Origin: an uncultured Lachnospiraceae bacterium
Lineage (GTDB): Bacteria; Bacillota; Clostridia; Lachnospirales; Lachnospiraceae
Direction of reading: 5' to 3'
DNA length: 64,000 nucleotides
Assembly (NCBI GenBank): GCA_947243855.1
Contig: CAMXIK010000011.1
Location: 40,657 to 104,656 of the forward strand
This document shows positions 1 to 8,389 of this stretch, one piece after another. The translations under genes were made by a program, and so were the position numbers. The notes below the pieces were generated by a model that made no database searches, was not told the DNA's origin, and worked only from the letters and a program-made list of their open reading frames with translations. The first letter of the stretch is position 1. Every line of letters starts with the position of its first letter.

Positions 1-76
1 ATATATCATTCTCTTCAAGAAATCCTTTCTTATATTTCATTACAGGTAAATACGATTTCCCATATCTGTTAATCAT
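1..76 (-). CDS. 5' end of an unidentified gene running off the window
   Basis: An ATG at 74-76 (minus strand) follows a strong GAAGGAGGAG ribosome site at 81-90 and opens a frame that stays open for 25 codons to the window edge. It is the next gene downstream of the DUF4910 gene, 42 nt beyond that gene's stop. The visible N-terminus (MINRYGKSYL...) is polar and has no signal peptide. Too little is visible to name a family. Its position suggests it belongs to the same glycan operon. Confidence 0.6.
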   Translation of the reverse strand, partial: MINRYGKSYLPVMKYKKGFLEENDI

Positions 77-117
77 TCCTCTCCTCCTTCACAATAAGTA
101 TTCTAAATCATATCTTT

Positions 118-1413
118 TTAAAAGCTTCCCTTTTTTCCGTCTTTTACTTTAATTAGTTTATTTTCTAACAATACTCTTACAACGTCAATCAATAAATATG
201 CCGAAACCCTCAGATGATTACCTATATCAATTAAATCATTATCGCCATCAGCATATGCCAAAAAATCTTGATACCATTTAATGGACTGATATGTTCCCTT
301 TTGTCCCACTTTTGGATATAAATTTCTTTTCCCCAGCTGCGGCTCACACAACGTAGTACATACATACAGATCATTCATTTCTATAACCGCAAAACACATA
401 CGTAATATATCAAAGCTACCCTGCAATCCTTCCTTTGACACAAAAGTAAGATTATCCGCTGAAGTATGATATTCTGGGAATACATGAAACTTGGATCTAC
501 AAAAACAACATACCGGCAGATCAATCCCCGGTGCATTATATTGTCTCTCATCAGATCCCCTGTCTAAATATGAATATCTGGTATATCCGCTTGTGTGATA
601 CGTCAAAATATTATCAATTACCCGATCTGCCAATGTCCCTCCTTTCCTAGTTGGCACATAAGAGTATGACAAGTTATCCCCTACGCATGAAAGATTAAAC
701 CCTGCTATCACATGCTTTTGCATATATTCTAAATGCCGACTTAAGTATGTAATAGCGCCAATGGTTTCCGGAACAAAAATAAAACGATATGTATATCTGT
801 TCTGTTGTTTACCCAGCAGCTCTGCCAGCTTAACTGCCACAGCGATTCCTGAACAATTATCATTTGCCATGGACGGATGACATATATAAGTCGAAATAAA
901 TATTTCCTCTTTACATTCGCCCTTAATCACGTATTCTCCATACGACAAACTACCATCTTTCAAGGAACTATTAATTACAATATGATAATTCCCCTCCTTT
1001 AACTCACTTTTCTGGTTTTCAGACATACAAAATCCATATCGCCTATTATAATATGAAGTAACATATGGTATTAATTCTGGCTGATCTGGCTGTGTATATA
1101 TCAATTCTTTTAATTCAGCAAGCGTCACCCATTTATCTATTGGAATAGAATAATTTACAATACTTAAATTATTCGTTTGAAAATCCAGTATCCTGTTATG
1201 TTCCTCATCCTCTATATATGCTTCCTCACAGTTCCATTCCTGTGGTACTGTCCAATCAAAAACCCTTGTCCCCGTCGGAACTTCATACACCTTTAATTCC
1301 GGTAAATATTCGTGCAGTATCTGTAAAGTTTCCCTGACCCCACCTCCTGTAATGCTCCTATTAATAGGAAATATTTTTTTTACAATTTCATAAATTTCTT
1401 CTCCTACATCCAT
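118..1413 (-). CDS. DUF4910 / M28-like aminopeptidase-fold protein
   Basis: This 431-aa protein resembles the DUF4910 (formerly DUF2172) family, a zinc-aminopeptidase fold that is often encoded in surface-polysaccharide loci. Numbered from the chosen start, the metal-site pattern is visible: an HPSxxND stretch at about 179-185, a Glu at about 216 (VPET) and a His at about 316 (EYHTSADN). The last ~80 residues look like the winged-helix end of the family. The frame opens 7 codons earlier at 1434, in an ATGA overlap with the upstream gene. The ATG at 1411-1413 is preferred because AGGAGA lies about 10 nt before it. Substrate is unknown; a role in trimming a peptide- or amide-linked glycan substituent is only inference. 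Confidence 0.75.
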   Translation of the reverse strand: MDVGEEIYEIVKKIFPINRSITGGGVRETLQILHEYLPELKVYEVPTGTRVFDWTVPQEWNCEEAYIEDEEHNRILDFQTNNLSIVNYSIPIDKWVTLAELKELIYTQPDQPELIPYVTSYYNRRYGFCMSENQKSELKEGNYHIVINSSLKDGSLSYGEYVIKGECKEEIFISTYICHPSMANDNCSGIAVAVKLAELLGKQQNRYTYRFIFVPETIGAITYLSRHLEYMQKHVIAGFNLSCVGDNLSYSYVPTRKGGTLADRVIDNILTYHTSGYTRYSYLDRGSDERQYNAPGIDLPVCCFCRSKFHVFPEYHTSADNLTFVSKEGLQGSFDILRMCFAVIEMNDLYVCTTLCEPQLGKRNLYPKVGQKGTYQSIKWYQDFLAYADGDNDLIDIGNHLRVSAYLLIDVVRVLLENKLIKVKDGKKGSF

Positions 1414-1430
1414 AAAAAAAATTTCTCCTA

Positions 1431-2324
1431 TCATTTCTTTCTATAAACCAAACTCATCATATTTCCCCAAAAAGCCGGTGACCGAAATTCGATTTTTTCC
1501 CCTTGTTCCTTTTTCTTTATCGCCAAAGCTACTTTCTTAACATCATCCTGAACATTGCAGTAGGGCGTGCCTTCATAAAAATACTTTTCCGCACACAGTT
1601 CATAATTTAACCCTTTGAAAAAATTATTTAATACATGCGGTGAAAAACCATTTCCGGCTACAGCGCACACTGCAAACGAGAAATACTCTTTAAATAGTTT
1701 CGCGCAAAACCCATCCGCATTCGGAGTTGATGTAATATAAATCAGCCCGCCATCTTCCAGTATTTCATCCGCCTTCATCAAATATTTTTTAGGTTCATCA
1801 AAATATTGCAACGTTCCCCTGAATATAATAAGATCAAATTTTCCTTTAAAATCAATCGTTGGAAACTCTCCCTGATACACCTCATATTTTGACGATGCTT
1901 TACTTGCCGCCTCTTCTCCAAGCTCTACACCCTTACACCTTGCACCAACAAAACAATCAAGGAATCCACCTTCTCCGCATCCCACATCTAAAATCCTTGG
2001 TGATTCTCCCCGCAAAAATTGAGAAACAAAATCATACTCAATTTGATACATTTCGTTACGCTTTCGAATAGCATCCGCATCATGCTCATGACATCTCGAT
2101 GAATAATTTTTCCAAAATTTAGTTTTTCCATTATCATTTAAAATCTCATTTGAAAAAACAAATCCACAAGATTTACATCTTATTGCCTTAACTTTTCTAT
2201 TAAATTCATTTCCCTCAAAATCATCACTTCCACCCGTCGATATTTCATATAAAAAATCGGTCTTATTTTTATTGCACATGGGACAGGCAGCTATCTTTTT
2301 AAAATCGTTATCTAAGTAATCCAT
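1431..2324 (-). CDS. SAM-dependent methyltransferase with N-terminal zinc-ribbon
   Basis: This 297-aa class I methyltransferase starts with a four-cysteine zinc-ribbon-like head (C14, C17, C50, C53), followed by a Rossmann domain with motif I (ILDVGCGEGG, about 111-120). The layout matches enzymes in sugar-modification clusters that combine a zinc head with a Methyltransf_23-type core. An AGGAG site precedes the ATG at 2322-2324. The end overlaps the frame of the DUF4910 gene by 4 nt, so the two are probably translationally coupled. The acceptor is probably a sugar or nucleotide-sugar; nothing here fixes which one. Confidence 0.75.
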   Translation of the reverse strand: MDYLDNDFKKIAACPMCNKNKTDFLYEISTGGSDDFEGNEFNRKVKAIRCKSCGFVFSNEILNDNGKTKFWKNYSSRCHEHDADAIRKRNEMYQIEYDFVSQFLRGESPRILDVGCGEGGFLDCFVGARCKGVELGEEAASKASSKYEVYQGEFPTIDFKGKFDLIIFRGTLQYFDEPKKYLMKADEILEDGGLIYITSTPNADGFCAKLFKEYFSFAVCAVAGNGFSPHVLNNFFKGLNYELCAEKYFYEGTPYCNVQDDVKKVALAIKKKEQGEKIEFRSPAFWGNMMSLVYRKK

Positions 2325-2339
2325 ATCTCTCCTCTACAT

Positions 2340-3291
2340 TCATTCAAAAGTTTCCCATTTTGTGGCAATAATGGCATTATCCTCTAACAAGCAGGGAACA
2401 TCTTTCAAAATAGGATAAGCCAAGCAGCTTTCCTTACAGTACATAGCATTATCATACCTCTCCAAATATTGTTTCGATATAGGGCAGCATAATTTTGCTT
2501 CGTTTTTCTGTGATGAACCTTTTTTAATAATCATCACCCCTGTCGGGTTTAACTGGTTTATATCTGCATGTAGCAGTTCATAGGAAAGAACCTGATAGCC
2601 TAATTCTAGCGCCGTATCATAAAGCCGCGTAACATATCCGTGCTCTAACATTCTTTTTCTTGCCTCATCTCCTGCCAGTTCATATGCTGGCTCAATCAGT
2701 ATTAGATATTCGCCAGAAACCCGATACAATTCTTCCAGAATTTCCTTTTCTTTTCCCCCATTCGGCTCAACAGAATATGCCGTATACACCAATTCTACGG
2801 AATTATCCTTCATAGGTATATGGAACATATCCGCCGTGAATAATTGCACTTTATGATAAGCTTCTTCCGAATTCATTGCTTTTAAGCACTTATCTGCATA
2901 TTTAATCCTTGACCAAGACACATCAAATCCAAAAGCCTGCGTCAGTTTGGACATGTCCAGTCTTTTTAAAACTCCTGAAAATGTGGTTGCCTCACCTACC
3001 CCGCATTCCATAATAGATACGCCCTGTGATGAAACTGACAAGTTTTCTCCGCAAATCTGATCAAGGTATGCCGAGATAATGTCTGCTATCTTTCCATGTT
3101 CCAAATCATAATCATAATCCGTTGCTTTGTTTACATATAAATCATAATATGTACCCGCCTGAAAATCATAACTAATTAGAATATCATCAACACTATTTTC
3201 TTTTCGACTTTCCTGCTCTTTAATCCATTTAACAATATTGCCCCCCCCCCTCATAAATTTCCTTAATTTTGCTTAAATCATTCATTTTCAT
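2340..3291 (-). CDS. SAM methyltransferase with a poly-G frame switch near its start (contingency gene)
   Basis: The body (304 codons open from 3254 to 2340) is a class I methyltransferase with a C-terminal Cys-containing tail (LCCPISKQYL... then CKES) resembling a Trm112-type zinc segment. The best start is ATG 3289-3291, with AGGAGG 8 nt upstream. From that start the frame runs into a G10 tract (3241-3250) and hits TAA after only 20 codons. Removing one G (or adding two) would join it to the body and give 316 aa. The joined N-terminus (IKEIYEGGGNIVKWIK) reads naturally, which supports this start. A second ATG at 3254, with a weaker AAGGA site, is in frame with the body at G10, so reduced expression may persist. 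Read as a phase-variable gene in its OFF or low state. Confidence 0.72.
3241..3250 (-). repeat. G10 homopolymer tract (slippage switch)
   Basis: Ten consecutive C on the plus strand are ten G on the coding strand, between codons 14 and 18 of the long methyltransferase reading. At 9 or 12 G the strong start at 3291 reads the full enzyme. At 10 G only the internal ATG at 3254 is in frame. At 11 G neither is. This three-state logic resembles multi-start contingency genes such as Haemophilus lic loci. Confidence 0.85.
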
Positions 3292-3299
3292 TGCCTTTT

Positions 3300-3305
3300 C
3301 CTCCT
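3300..3305 (-). promoter_or_regulatory. Consensus ribosome-binding site deciding the methyltransferase start
   Basis: AGGAGG is read on the minus strand 8 nt before ATG 3289-3291. It is the strongest site upstream of this gene and is why translation is expected to begin before, not after, the G tract. The alternative start at 3254 has only AAGGA about 5-6 nt upstream. Confidence 0.75.
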
Positions 3306-3419
3306 ATTGTTCTCAACATAACTAAAGGATTCACAATTTCTTTAACTGCCAATTTCTCAAGCATAAAAATCACTCAAATGAATATACTATTTTCAAACAC
3401 AAATCTGAGGTAACCATAT

Positions 3420-3581
3420 ATGCAAGAAAAAAAATCATATTCTCATTTATTTATTTGTTTAGATGAAATTATAACATACCTAAAATCTATAGGCTATTCT
3501 AATATTTATATTGAAGCATTGCAAGAAACCCAACAAGCATTAATTGCTCTAGAGCTAATGAACATTTCAGTACAACAATGA
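3420..3581 (+). CDS. Small 53-aa ORF, only plus-strand gene candidate
   Basis: ATG 3420-3422 follows a TGAGG ribosome-like site with 9-nt spacing, and the frame runs to TGA at 3579-3581, three bases from the stop of the convergent GHKL ATPase gene. The product is polar, with a central hydrophobic/aromatic stretch (LFICLDEIITYLKS) and a helical Gln/Leu-rich tail. I do not recognise it and see no clear helix-turn-helix. It occupies most of the otherwise gene-free stretch 3292-3584, divergent from the phase-variable methyltransferase and at the edge of the restriction-modification module. A TATACT at 3383-3388 could be its -10, but no convincing -35 is present. It could be a small regulator or chance. 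Confidence 0.4.
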   Translation: MQEKKSYSHLFICLDEIITYLKSIGYSNIYIEALQETQQALIALELMNISVQQ

Positions 3582-3584
3582 AAT

Positions 3585-6041
3585 TTATTTAAAAATCTCA
3601 TCATACAACGATTGATATCCTAAAGGCATATCATTTATTGCCTTATGTACACGTTCCTTTATAATTTGTGCACTTGCTTGCACTCCAACATAATCACCTT
3701 CAATTGTTACACTACCTGGAATCAAATTTGATAATAGCCCCAGCCACTCCCTTACTTGAAGTTTCGAATAGTCTTTCTTCATTTTTTCTTTTAATTTATA
3801 TCTAATAGTTCCTAATTCTGGCGCCTCAGAGTCTGTTTTTTGCAATTCATAAACTATATCAATCAATTCATAGTATGGCGGCCTCTCAACTTCCATTTTT
3901 TCCACATTTTCTATCCACTCATGAACATCCTGCGGGGCATGACAAGTTTCAAATAATTCTCGCAATTTATCCAGTCCAATTTGTTTCGGTGTTATTAAAA
4001 GCAAGAGCTTTATTAAATCTTTTGCCGTCATCATCGTTACTTTTTCGTTCTTTGCCTCAACAGAAATTGCACTCATTTCGTCATCTGAGCCTTGATAATC
4101 AATCGCCACCTCTAAGCTGAAATCTGCATTATATGCATCTCTATGTCTTCGTAAAGCCGACAAACGTGCCGTGGCAGCAGCAATTTTATTTTTTGATGTA
4201 CTTTTAGCATCATATGTTAAGGAATAACTTTTGTTTTTTCTTTCTTCGCTATACCCCAAACAAGCCTCTGCTTTTCCATCAGGATTTCCATTTCCACCTA
4301 TAGGTGTCACCTCAAATCCAAAAACAGTTAAAACACGTGCAACTGCTTCCTCCAAACCGCTTGAATTATCCAAAGAATCTTTCAAAAACATGGCAGCTGT
4401 AGGAATCCCCATTTTATCCGATAATGCCAATTGTCGGAGTGTACTATCTCTTCTTTTGATGATTTCATTTACCATACTCTCATCCAATGAAAGCTCATAT
4501 AAATGAGATTCTGTCAACACCTCTGTTATTACCATGCTCTCTAAAGGTATTAGATCATTATTGCTATCAATATAATTTGCAACATATGGATGCGATTTAT
4601 TAATTGACAGCGTCCTTGTTAATACATTCAGCTTAGCAATTGGTTCTTCTATCTGCTTATAGTCATATTCTATTTTTTCGATAACCTGCTCTCCTGTTTC
4701 TAAATCATTTGCATATAAATTTAATAATTCATCTTTCTTGTCATTAAGTGGTTTTTCAATCAGCAACGGATTAATTATCTTATCTTCATAATACTTCTGA
4801 ATAAAATTATATACAGGCCTTTTAGATGTCGTGTAGGCTGTTTGAGACATTCTATACGAAACAGATTTTTCTCGTTCCATCCTCCTCTCCTGCTCAAAAT
4901 AATATTTTCTTACTTCATTATTAAACTTTTTCTTTATATACTCTTTTAACTGCGTAAACGGCACAGAATCTCTTACGGCTTCTCGAGTAGACGTCAAATT
5001 ATCATCCAACTCATCAGCATTAATAATAATTCTAGTTCTATTAAAAGCACCATGAGAAAATGCCTCCATACCTAGAAGCGGATCGTCCAGATTTATTAAT
5101 CTTCCCCTTATAATCAAAAATATTCCATGACTTCTTCCGAGATTTGAAGATTTTCCATCTACCAAAGAATCTTCATATAAAGTAAATTCCCCACTAACTC
5201 CTCGTAAATTTTGCAAATCCACAAAATATTTTTCTTCTCCATTTGCATCATTTTCTACTCTACTAACAACGCCATCTATTTTTTCTACTGTTTCATCTTC
5301 TTTTCCAACAATCCATTTTTTCATTATTGGAACTCTTACCTTCGATGATTCAACATTTGCACCATTAAATTTTAATTCAAATTCTGGATTTAAAGGCAAT
5401 GCCGTACTTAAAAGCCACTTCAATCTTCCAAGTTTAATTTCTGACGCTTTAGGTTTCAATTCCGTCATCAAACTTATAGTCCATGTTTTTGATGCCTTTT
5501 CTCCAAATAGCTCAAAGTTTAATAATTCAGTTTTTATATACTCATCTACAATACTTTTTACCTCTTCTTCGGTTACCTCTCTTTCATCAATCTTTATTCC
5601 ATTAACATCATTATTTATTAAATTATAATCCATTGTTGCTAATATATATCGTTCATCCTTCTTGGATATATATGTTAGTTTTCTTGCCAAAATATATGTT
5701 GACAATTTTCCTATTCCAAATTGTCCAATTTGCAAACGTTTTTTATCCCTATCTTTATCTTTTCGTTTAAAAGATTCACCTATTTTCCATAATTGCTTCA
5801 ATCCCCCCGCATCCAGCCCCTCTCCATTATCACACACCCAAATATATGCATTTGATACTGTGGGATCATCTGGACTATAAACAGCAACTTTACTCGCAAA
5901 AGCATCATAAGAATTACATATTAATTCCTCAAATGCTTTATTGGGACTTGAATACAAACCAGCTGAAAAAAGTTCAATAATTCTGCTGCTTATTGTTACA
6001 TCTATATCATCTATCTTTTTCCCTACTGATTCGAGATTCAT
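3585..6041 (-). CDS. MORC/MutL-like GHKL ATPase with C-terminal PD-(D/E)XK-like nuclease domain
   Basis: This 818-aa protein begins with a GHKL (HSP90/MutL/MORC-type) ATPase: the N-box Asn is in EELICNSYDA (about N43), the DxGxG box is DNGEG (71-75) and the second glycine box is GQFGIGK (106-112). Near residues 570-613 there is a predicted restriction-nuclease core: Glu in a helix at about 570, Asp588 in GNPDG and Asp611-x-Lys613 in YDAKST. MutL/MORC homologues fused to nuclease domains and paired with DNA methyltransferases are a known class of restriction systems. The partner methylase is directly upstream with a 4-nt ATGA overlap. Likely role: ATP-dependent restriction of unmethylated DNA. 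The fusion is seen directly; the nuclease assignment is by motif only. Confidence 0.72.
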   Translation of the reverse strand: MNLESVGKKIDDIDVTISSRIIELFSAGLYSSPNKAFEELICNSYDAFASKVAVYSPDDPTVSNAYIWVCDNGEGLDAGGLKQLWKIGESFKRKDKDRDKKRLQIGQFGIGKLSTYILARKLTYISKKDERYILATMDYNLINNDVNGIKIDEREVTEEEVKSIVDEYIKTELLNFELFGEKASKTWTISLMTELKPKASEIKLGRLKWLLSTALPLNPEFELKFNGANVESSKVRVPIMKKWIVGKEDETVEKIDGVVSRVENDANGEEKYFVDLQNLRGVSGEFTLYEDSLVDGKSSNLGRSHGIFLIIRGRLINLDDPLLGMEAFSHGAFNRTRIIINADELDDNLTSTREAVRDSVPFTQLKEYIKKKFNNEVRKYYFEQERRMEREKSVSYRMSQTAYTTSKRPVYNFIQKYYEDKIINPLLIEKPLNDKKDELLNLYANDLETGEQVIEKIEYDYKQIEEPIAKLNVLTRTLSINKSHPYVANYIDSNNDLIPLESMVITEVLTESHLYELSLDESMVNEIIKRRDSTLRQLALSDKMGIPTAAMFLKDSLDNSSGLEEAVARVLTVFGFEVTPIGGNGNPDGKAEACLGYSEERKNKSYSLTYDAKSTSKNKIAAATARLSALRRHRDAYNADFSLEVAIDYQGSDDEMSAISVEAKNEKVTMMTAKDLIKLLLLITPKQIGLDKLRELFETCHAPQDVHEWIENVEKMEVERPPYYELIDIVYELQKTDSEAPELGTIRYKLKEKMKKDYSKLQVREWLGLLSNLIPGSVTIEGDYVGVQASAQIIKERVHKAINDMPLGYQSLYDEIFK

Positions 6042-7315
6042 ATATGATACCTCCCACTAATAATAAACTCTTCATGATAAATTTGTTTCTTAGATTTATC
6101 TTTTGAAAACTTACCATTACTATCTCTAAATGGCACACATATTCTCTTAGAAATAGTTCGCTTTCCAATTTTTATATCCGTAAATCCCTCTACGTACAAT
6201 GATTCTACCAAATGTTTGGAATTCAATATTTTAACTCCTTTATATTCCGTATCACCTATAACAAAAAAAATCATTCCGCCATCATTTAGCATCAAAGCAC
6301 TTCTTTTAACTACGTCTTGCATATCTAAGTAATATCTTGCAACCGACTTAGCTTTCGCCTTAGGGCAATCACTTTTTACTAACAAATCAACTATTTCCCT
6401 TCCCGTATTATTTAACTTAGACATATCTATATCAGCTTCACTATTATAATAAATACTTCCAATTGATCCTTTTCTCAATTTTCTATAATTATCGGTATAA
6501 TTTAACCATAAAGATGACAATTGATGTAAATCAGCATATTCATAAGATGTCACGTAAGGGGGACTCGTTATTACTAAGTCAACTTTAGGTAATTCTTTAC
6601 ACATCAAAAAATTTTGACATTTCACTTCTACTCTACTATCACTGTTTCCTAACTCCTTAACTGCCTTCAAAAACTTTTTATATTGTCTTGCAAAACATAT
6701 TTCAACCTCAACCTCCTTTTTATTTGGATCAAGTTGCGGTTTGATGGATTTTGTCAGCCACTTAGAACATACTTTTAAAATTGAAGAAAAAATACATTTA
6801 AAAGCATCTTTATATTTCCCATCATCAACAATTAATTCTATAGCTTGATATAATTTTAACAAATCTATATAATTCTTTTTTGTAAACCAGTATCTCAATC
6901 TTTCATTTGCATTATTATACTCATCTCCTTGAAATTTTATTATTGCAATAGCCTTGTTTATGTTACTATAATATTTATCTAATATTTTAGCGTCATAATC
7001 ACAGCTTTTTGTTTTTGCAATTAATGTCGCTACTGGATTAATGTCACATCCCCAAAAATCATAATTATGTATTTTAGATTCAAGCGCTACTGTTCCACAT
7101 CCACAAAAAATGTCTGCTACTGTATTAATCTTTACACCCTCATTTTTTGCATATTCAAATGCTTTTGATGCAATAAATGCCGGAAACTTTGCTGGATATG
7201 CGTGAATAGTGTGCATTGTCAATTCGACATTTTCGCTGTCATTCCATTCTGTGTCCACATTTATCGTATCATAATCGATATTGTAACCTCCATTAATTGT
7301 AACCATATCTGTCAT
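6038..7315 (-). CDS. DNA methyltransferase (N6-adenine or N4-cytosine) of the restriction module
   Basis: This 425-aa amino-methyltransferase has the family signature HxYPAKFP at 38-45, motif I as ADIFCGCGT (67-75) and the catalytic motif IV as TSPPY (250-254). Motif I precedes motif IV, as in gamma-type order. SPPY fits exocyclic amino methylation of A or C. Its end overlaps the GHKL ATPase start by 4 nt, and it starts 12 nt below the NeuB gene stop, so the system is inserted in the glycan operon without a visible promoter. It presumably protects host DNA from the downstream ATPase-nuclease. The start could also be the Met 3 codons later, as the GGGAG site sits very close to the first ATG. 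Confidence 0.82.
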   Translation of the reverse strand: MTDMVTINGGYNIDYDTINVDTEWNDSENVELTMHTIHAYPAKFPAFIASKAFEYAKNEGVKINTVADIFCGCGTVALESKIHNYDFWGCDINPVATLIAKTKSCDYDAKILDKYYSNINKAIAIIKFQGDEYNNANERLRYWFTKKNYIDLLKLYQAIELIVDDGKYKDAFKCIFSSILKVCSKWLTKSIKPQLDPNKKEVEVEICFARQYKKFLKAVKELGNSDSRVEVKCQNFLMCKELPKVDLVITSPPYVTSYEYADLHQLSSLWLNYTDNYRKLRKGSIGSIYYNSEADIDMSKLNNTGREIVDLLVKSDCPKAKAKSVARYYLDMQDVVKRSALMLNDGGMIFFVIGDTEYKGVKILNSKHLVESLYVEGFTDIKIGKRTISKRICVPFRDSNGKFSKDKSKKQIYHEEFIISGRYHI

Positions 7316-7327
7316 TTCTCCCTTAGT

Positions 7328-8389
7328 TTAAAGTACTAAATCGTCCCAACTTATTGCCGTATCCTCTTTTATTTCCTTCTTTACACATTTTCCTATTATC
7401 TGCGCACTATCGGCCGGTGAAATACCATGTCCCGGTCTCTTGAAAGTTATACTCTCTTCTGTAATAATGTCTCCCTCATGCAAATCTCTATTTGCAACAA
7501 TAGATCTGCGCGCATTAAGCCGTGCTTTCTCTTCACTTTCTAAGCAACGTATTTCTCCATTACCACACAATAAATTGCAATAATCAAGTTCTTTCTTTAT
7601 ACGAGCAACATCGGCCGTATCCATCGCATGATAGTGATCATTTCCCTTAAGCGATTTATTTAAGGTAAAATGCTTTTCTATTACTTTTGCGCCAAGCAAA
7701 TATGCGCATTTTATTACATTATAATTTTCATCCGGCTTGGTATGATCAGAATACCCAATTAACAACTGCGGATACATTTTTTGAAATTGCCTAATTTTAT
7801 TTAAATTAGCATGTTCATAAGGAGTCGGATACTCCAACACGCAGTGCATTAGTATAATCTGATTCTGATTATACTTTTTTATCGCAGACAGCGCAGACTC
7901 GATTTCCCCCTGTTCCGATGCGCCTGCTGATATCAAAATCGGTTTATTCTTTTGCGCAATATGTTTAATAAACGGTATATTTGTAACATCAGAAGAAGAA
8001 ATTTTATAGTAATTCATATATCTGTCCAAATAATCCGCTGCATCAAAGTCAAAAGGTGTCGACATAAATTCTACGTCAATCTCTCTGCAATATCTTGCCA
8101 GTTCCGCATACTCTGACTCCCCAAACTGATCAAACTTCATAAACAACTCATGTTGAGAAGTCGTTGGCTCTTCTCTTAAGTCCCAGTATGCCGGAGAGTA
8201 TTTTGATGCTATCTTATCTGCCTTATACGTCTGAAATTTAACAGCATCTACTCCTGCTGTCTTCGCCTCATAACACATTATTTTTGCGGCATCTAGTAAT
8301 GATAGATCGCGTTCTTTTGCAATATCATAATAATTAACACCAATTTCAGCAATTAAATAATATCCCTGTTGTTCAATTTTCTTAAACAT
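7328..8389 (-). CDS. NeuB/PseI-family nonulosonic acid synthase
   Basis: This 353-aa protein has the full NeuB layout: a TIM barrel (about 1-255) with conserved segments AEIGVNY, FQTYKAD, ISSSDVTN, GYSDHT and EKHFTLN, then an antifreeze-like SAF domain (about 285-353). The family condenses a six-carbon amino sugar with phosphoenolpyruvate to make sialic, legionaminic or pseudaminic acid. The start lies inside the end of the fused cytidylyltransferase gene (8-nt overlap) with GGAGGAG just upstream, showing tight coupling. Because the upstream partner carries a PseG-like domain, a pseudaminic-type product is more likely than sialic acid. That is inference, since PseB/C/H-type genes are not obvious here. 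Confidence 0.88.
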   Translation of the reverse strand: MFKKIEQQGYYLIAEIGVNYYDIAKERDLSLLDAAKIMCYEAKTAGVDAVKFQTYKADKIASKYSPAYWDLREEPTTSQHELFMKFDQFGESEYAELARYCREIDVEFMSTPFDFDAADYLDRYMNYYKISSSDVTNIPFIKHIAQKNKPILISAGASEQGEIESALSAIKKYNQNQIILMHCVLEYPTPYEHANLNKIRQFQKMYPQLLIGYSDHTKPDENYNVIKCAYLLGAKVIEKHFTLNKSLKGNDHYHAMDTADVARIKKELDYCNLLCGNGEIRCLESEEKARLNARRSIVANRDLHEGDIITEESITFKRPGHGISPADSAQIIGKCVKKEIKEDTAISWDDLVL

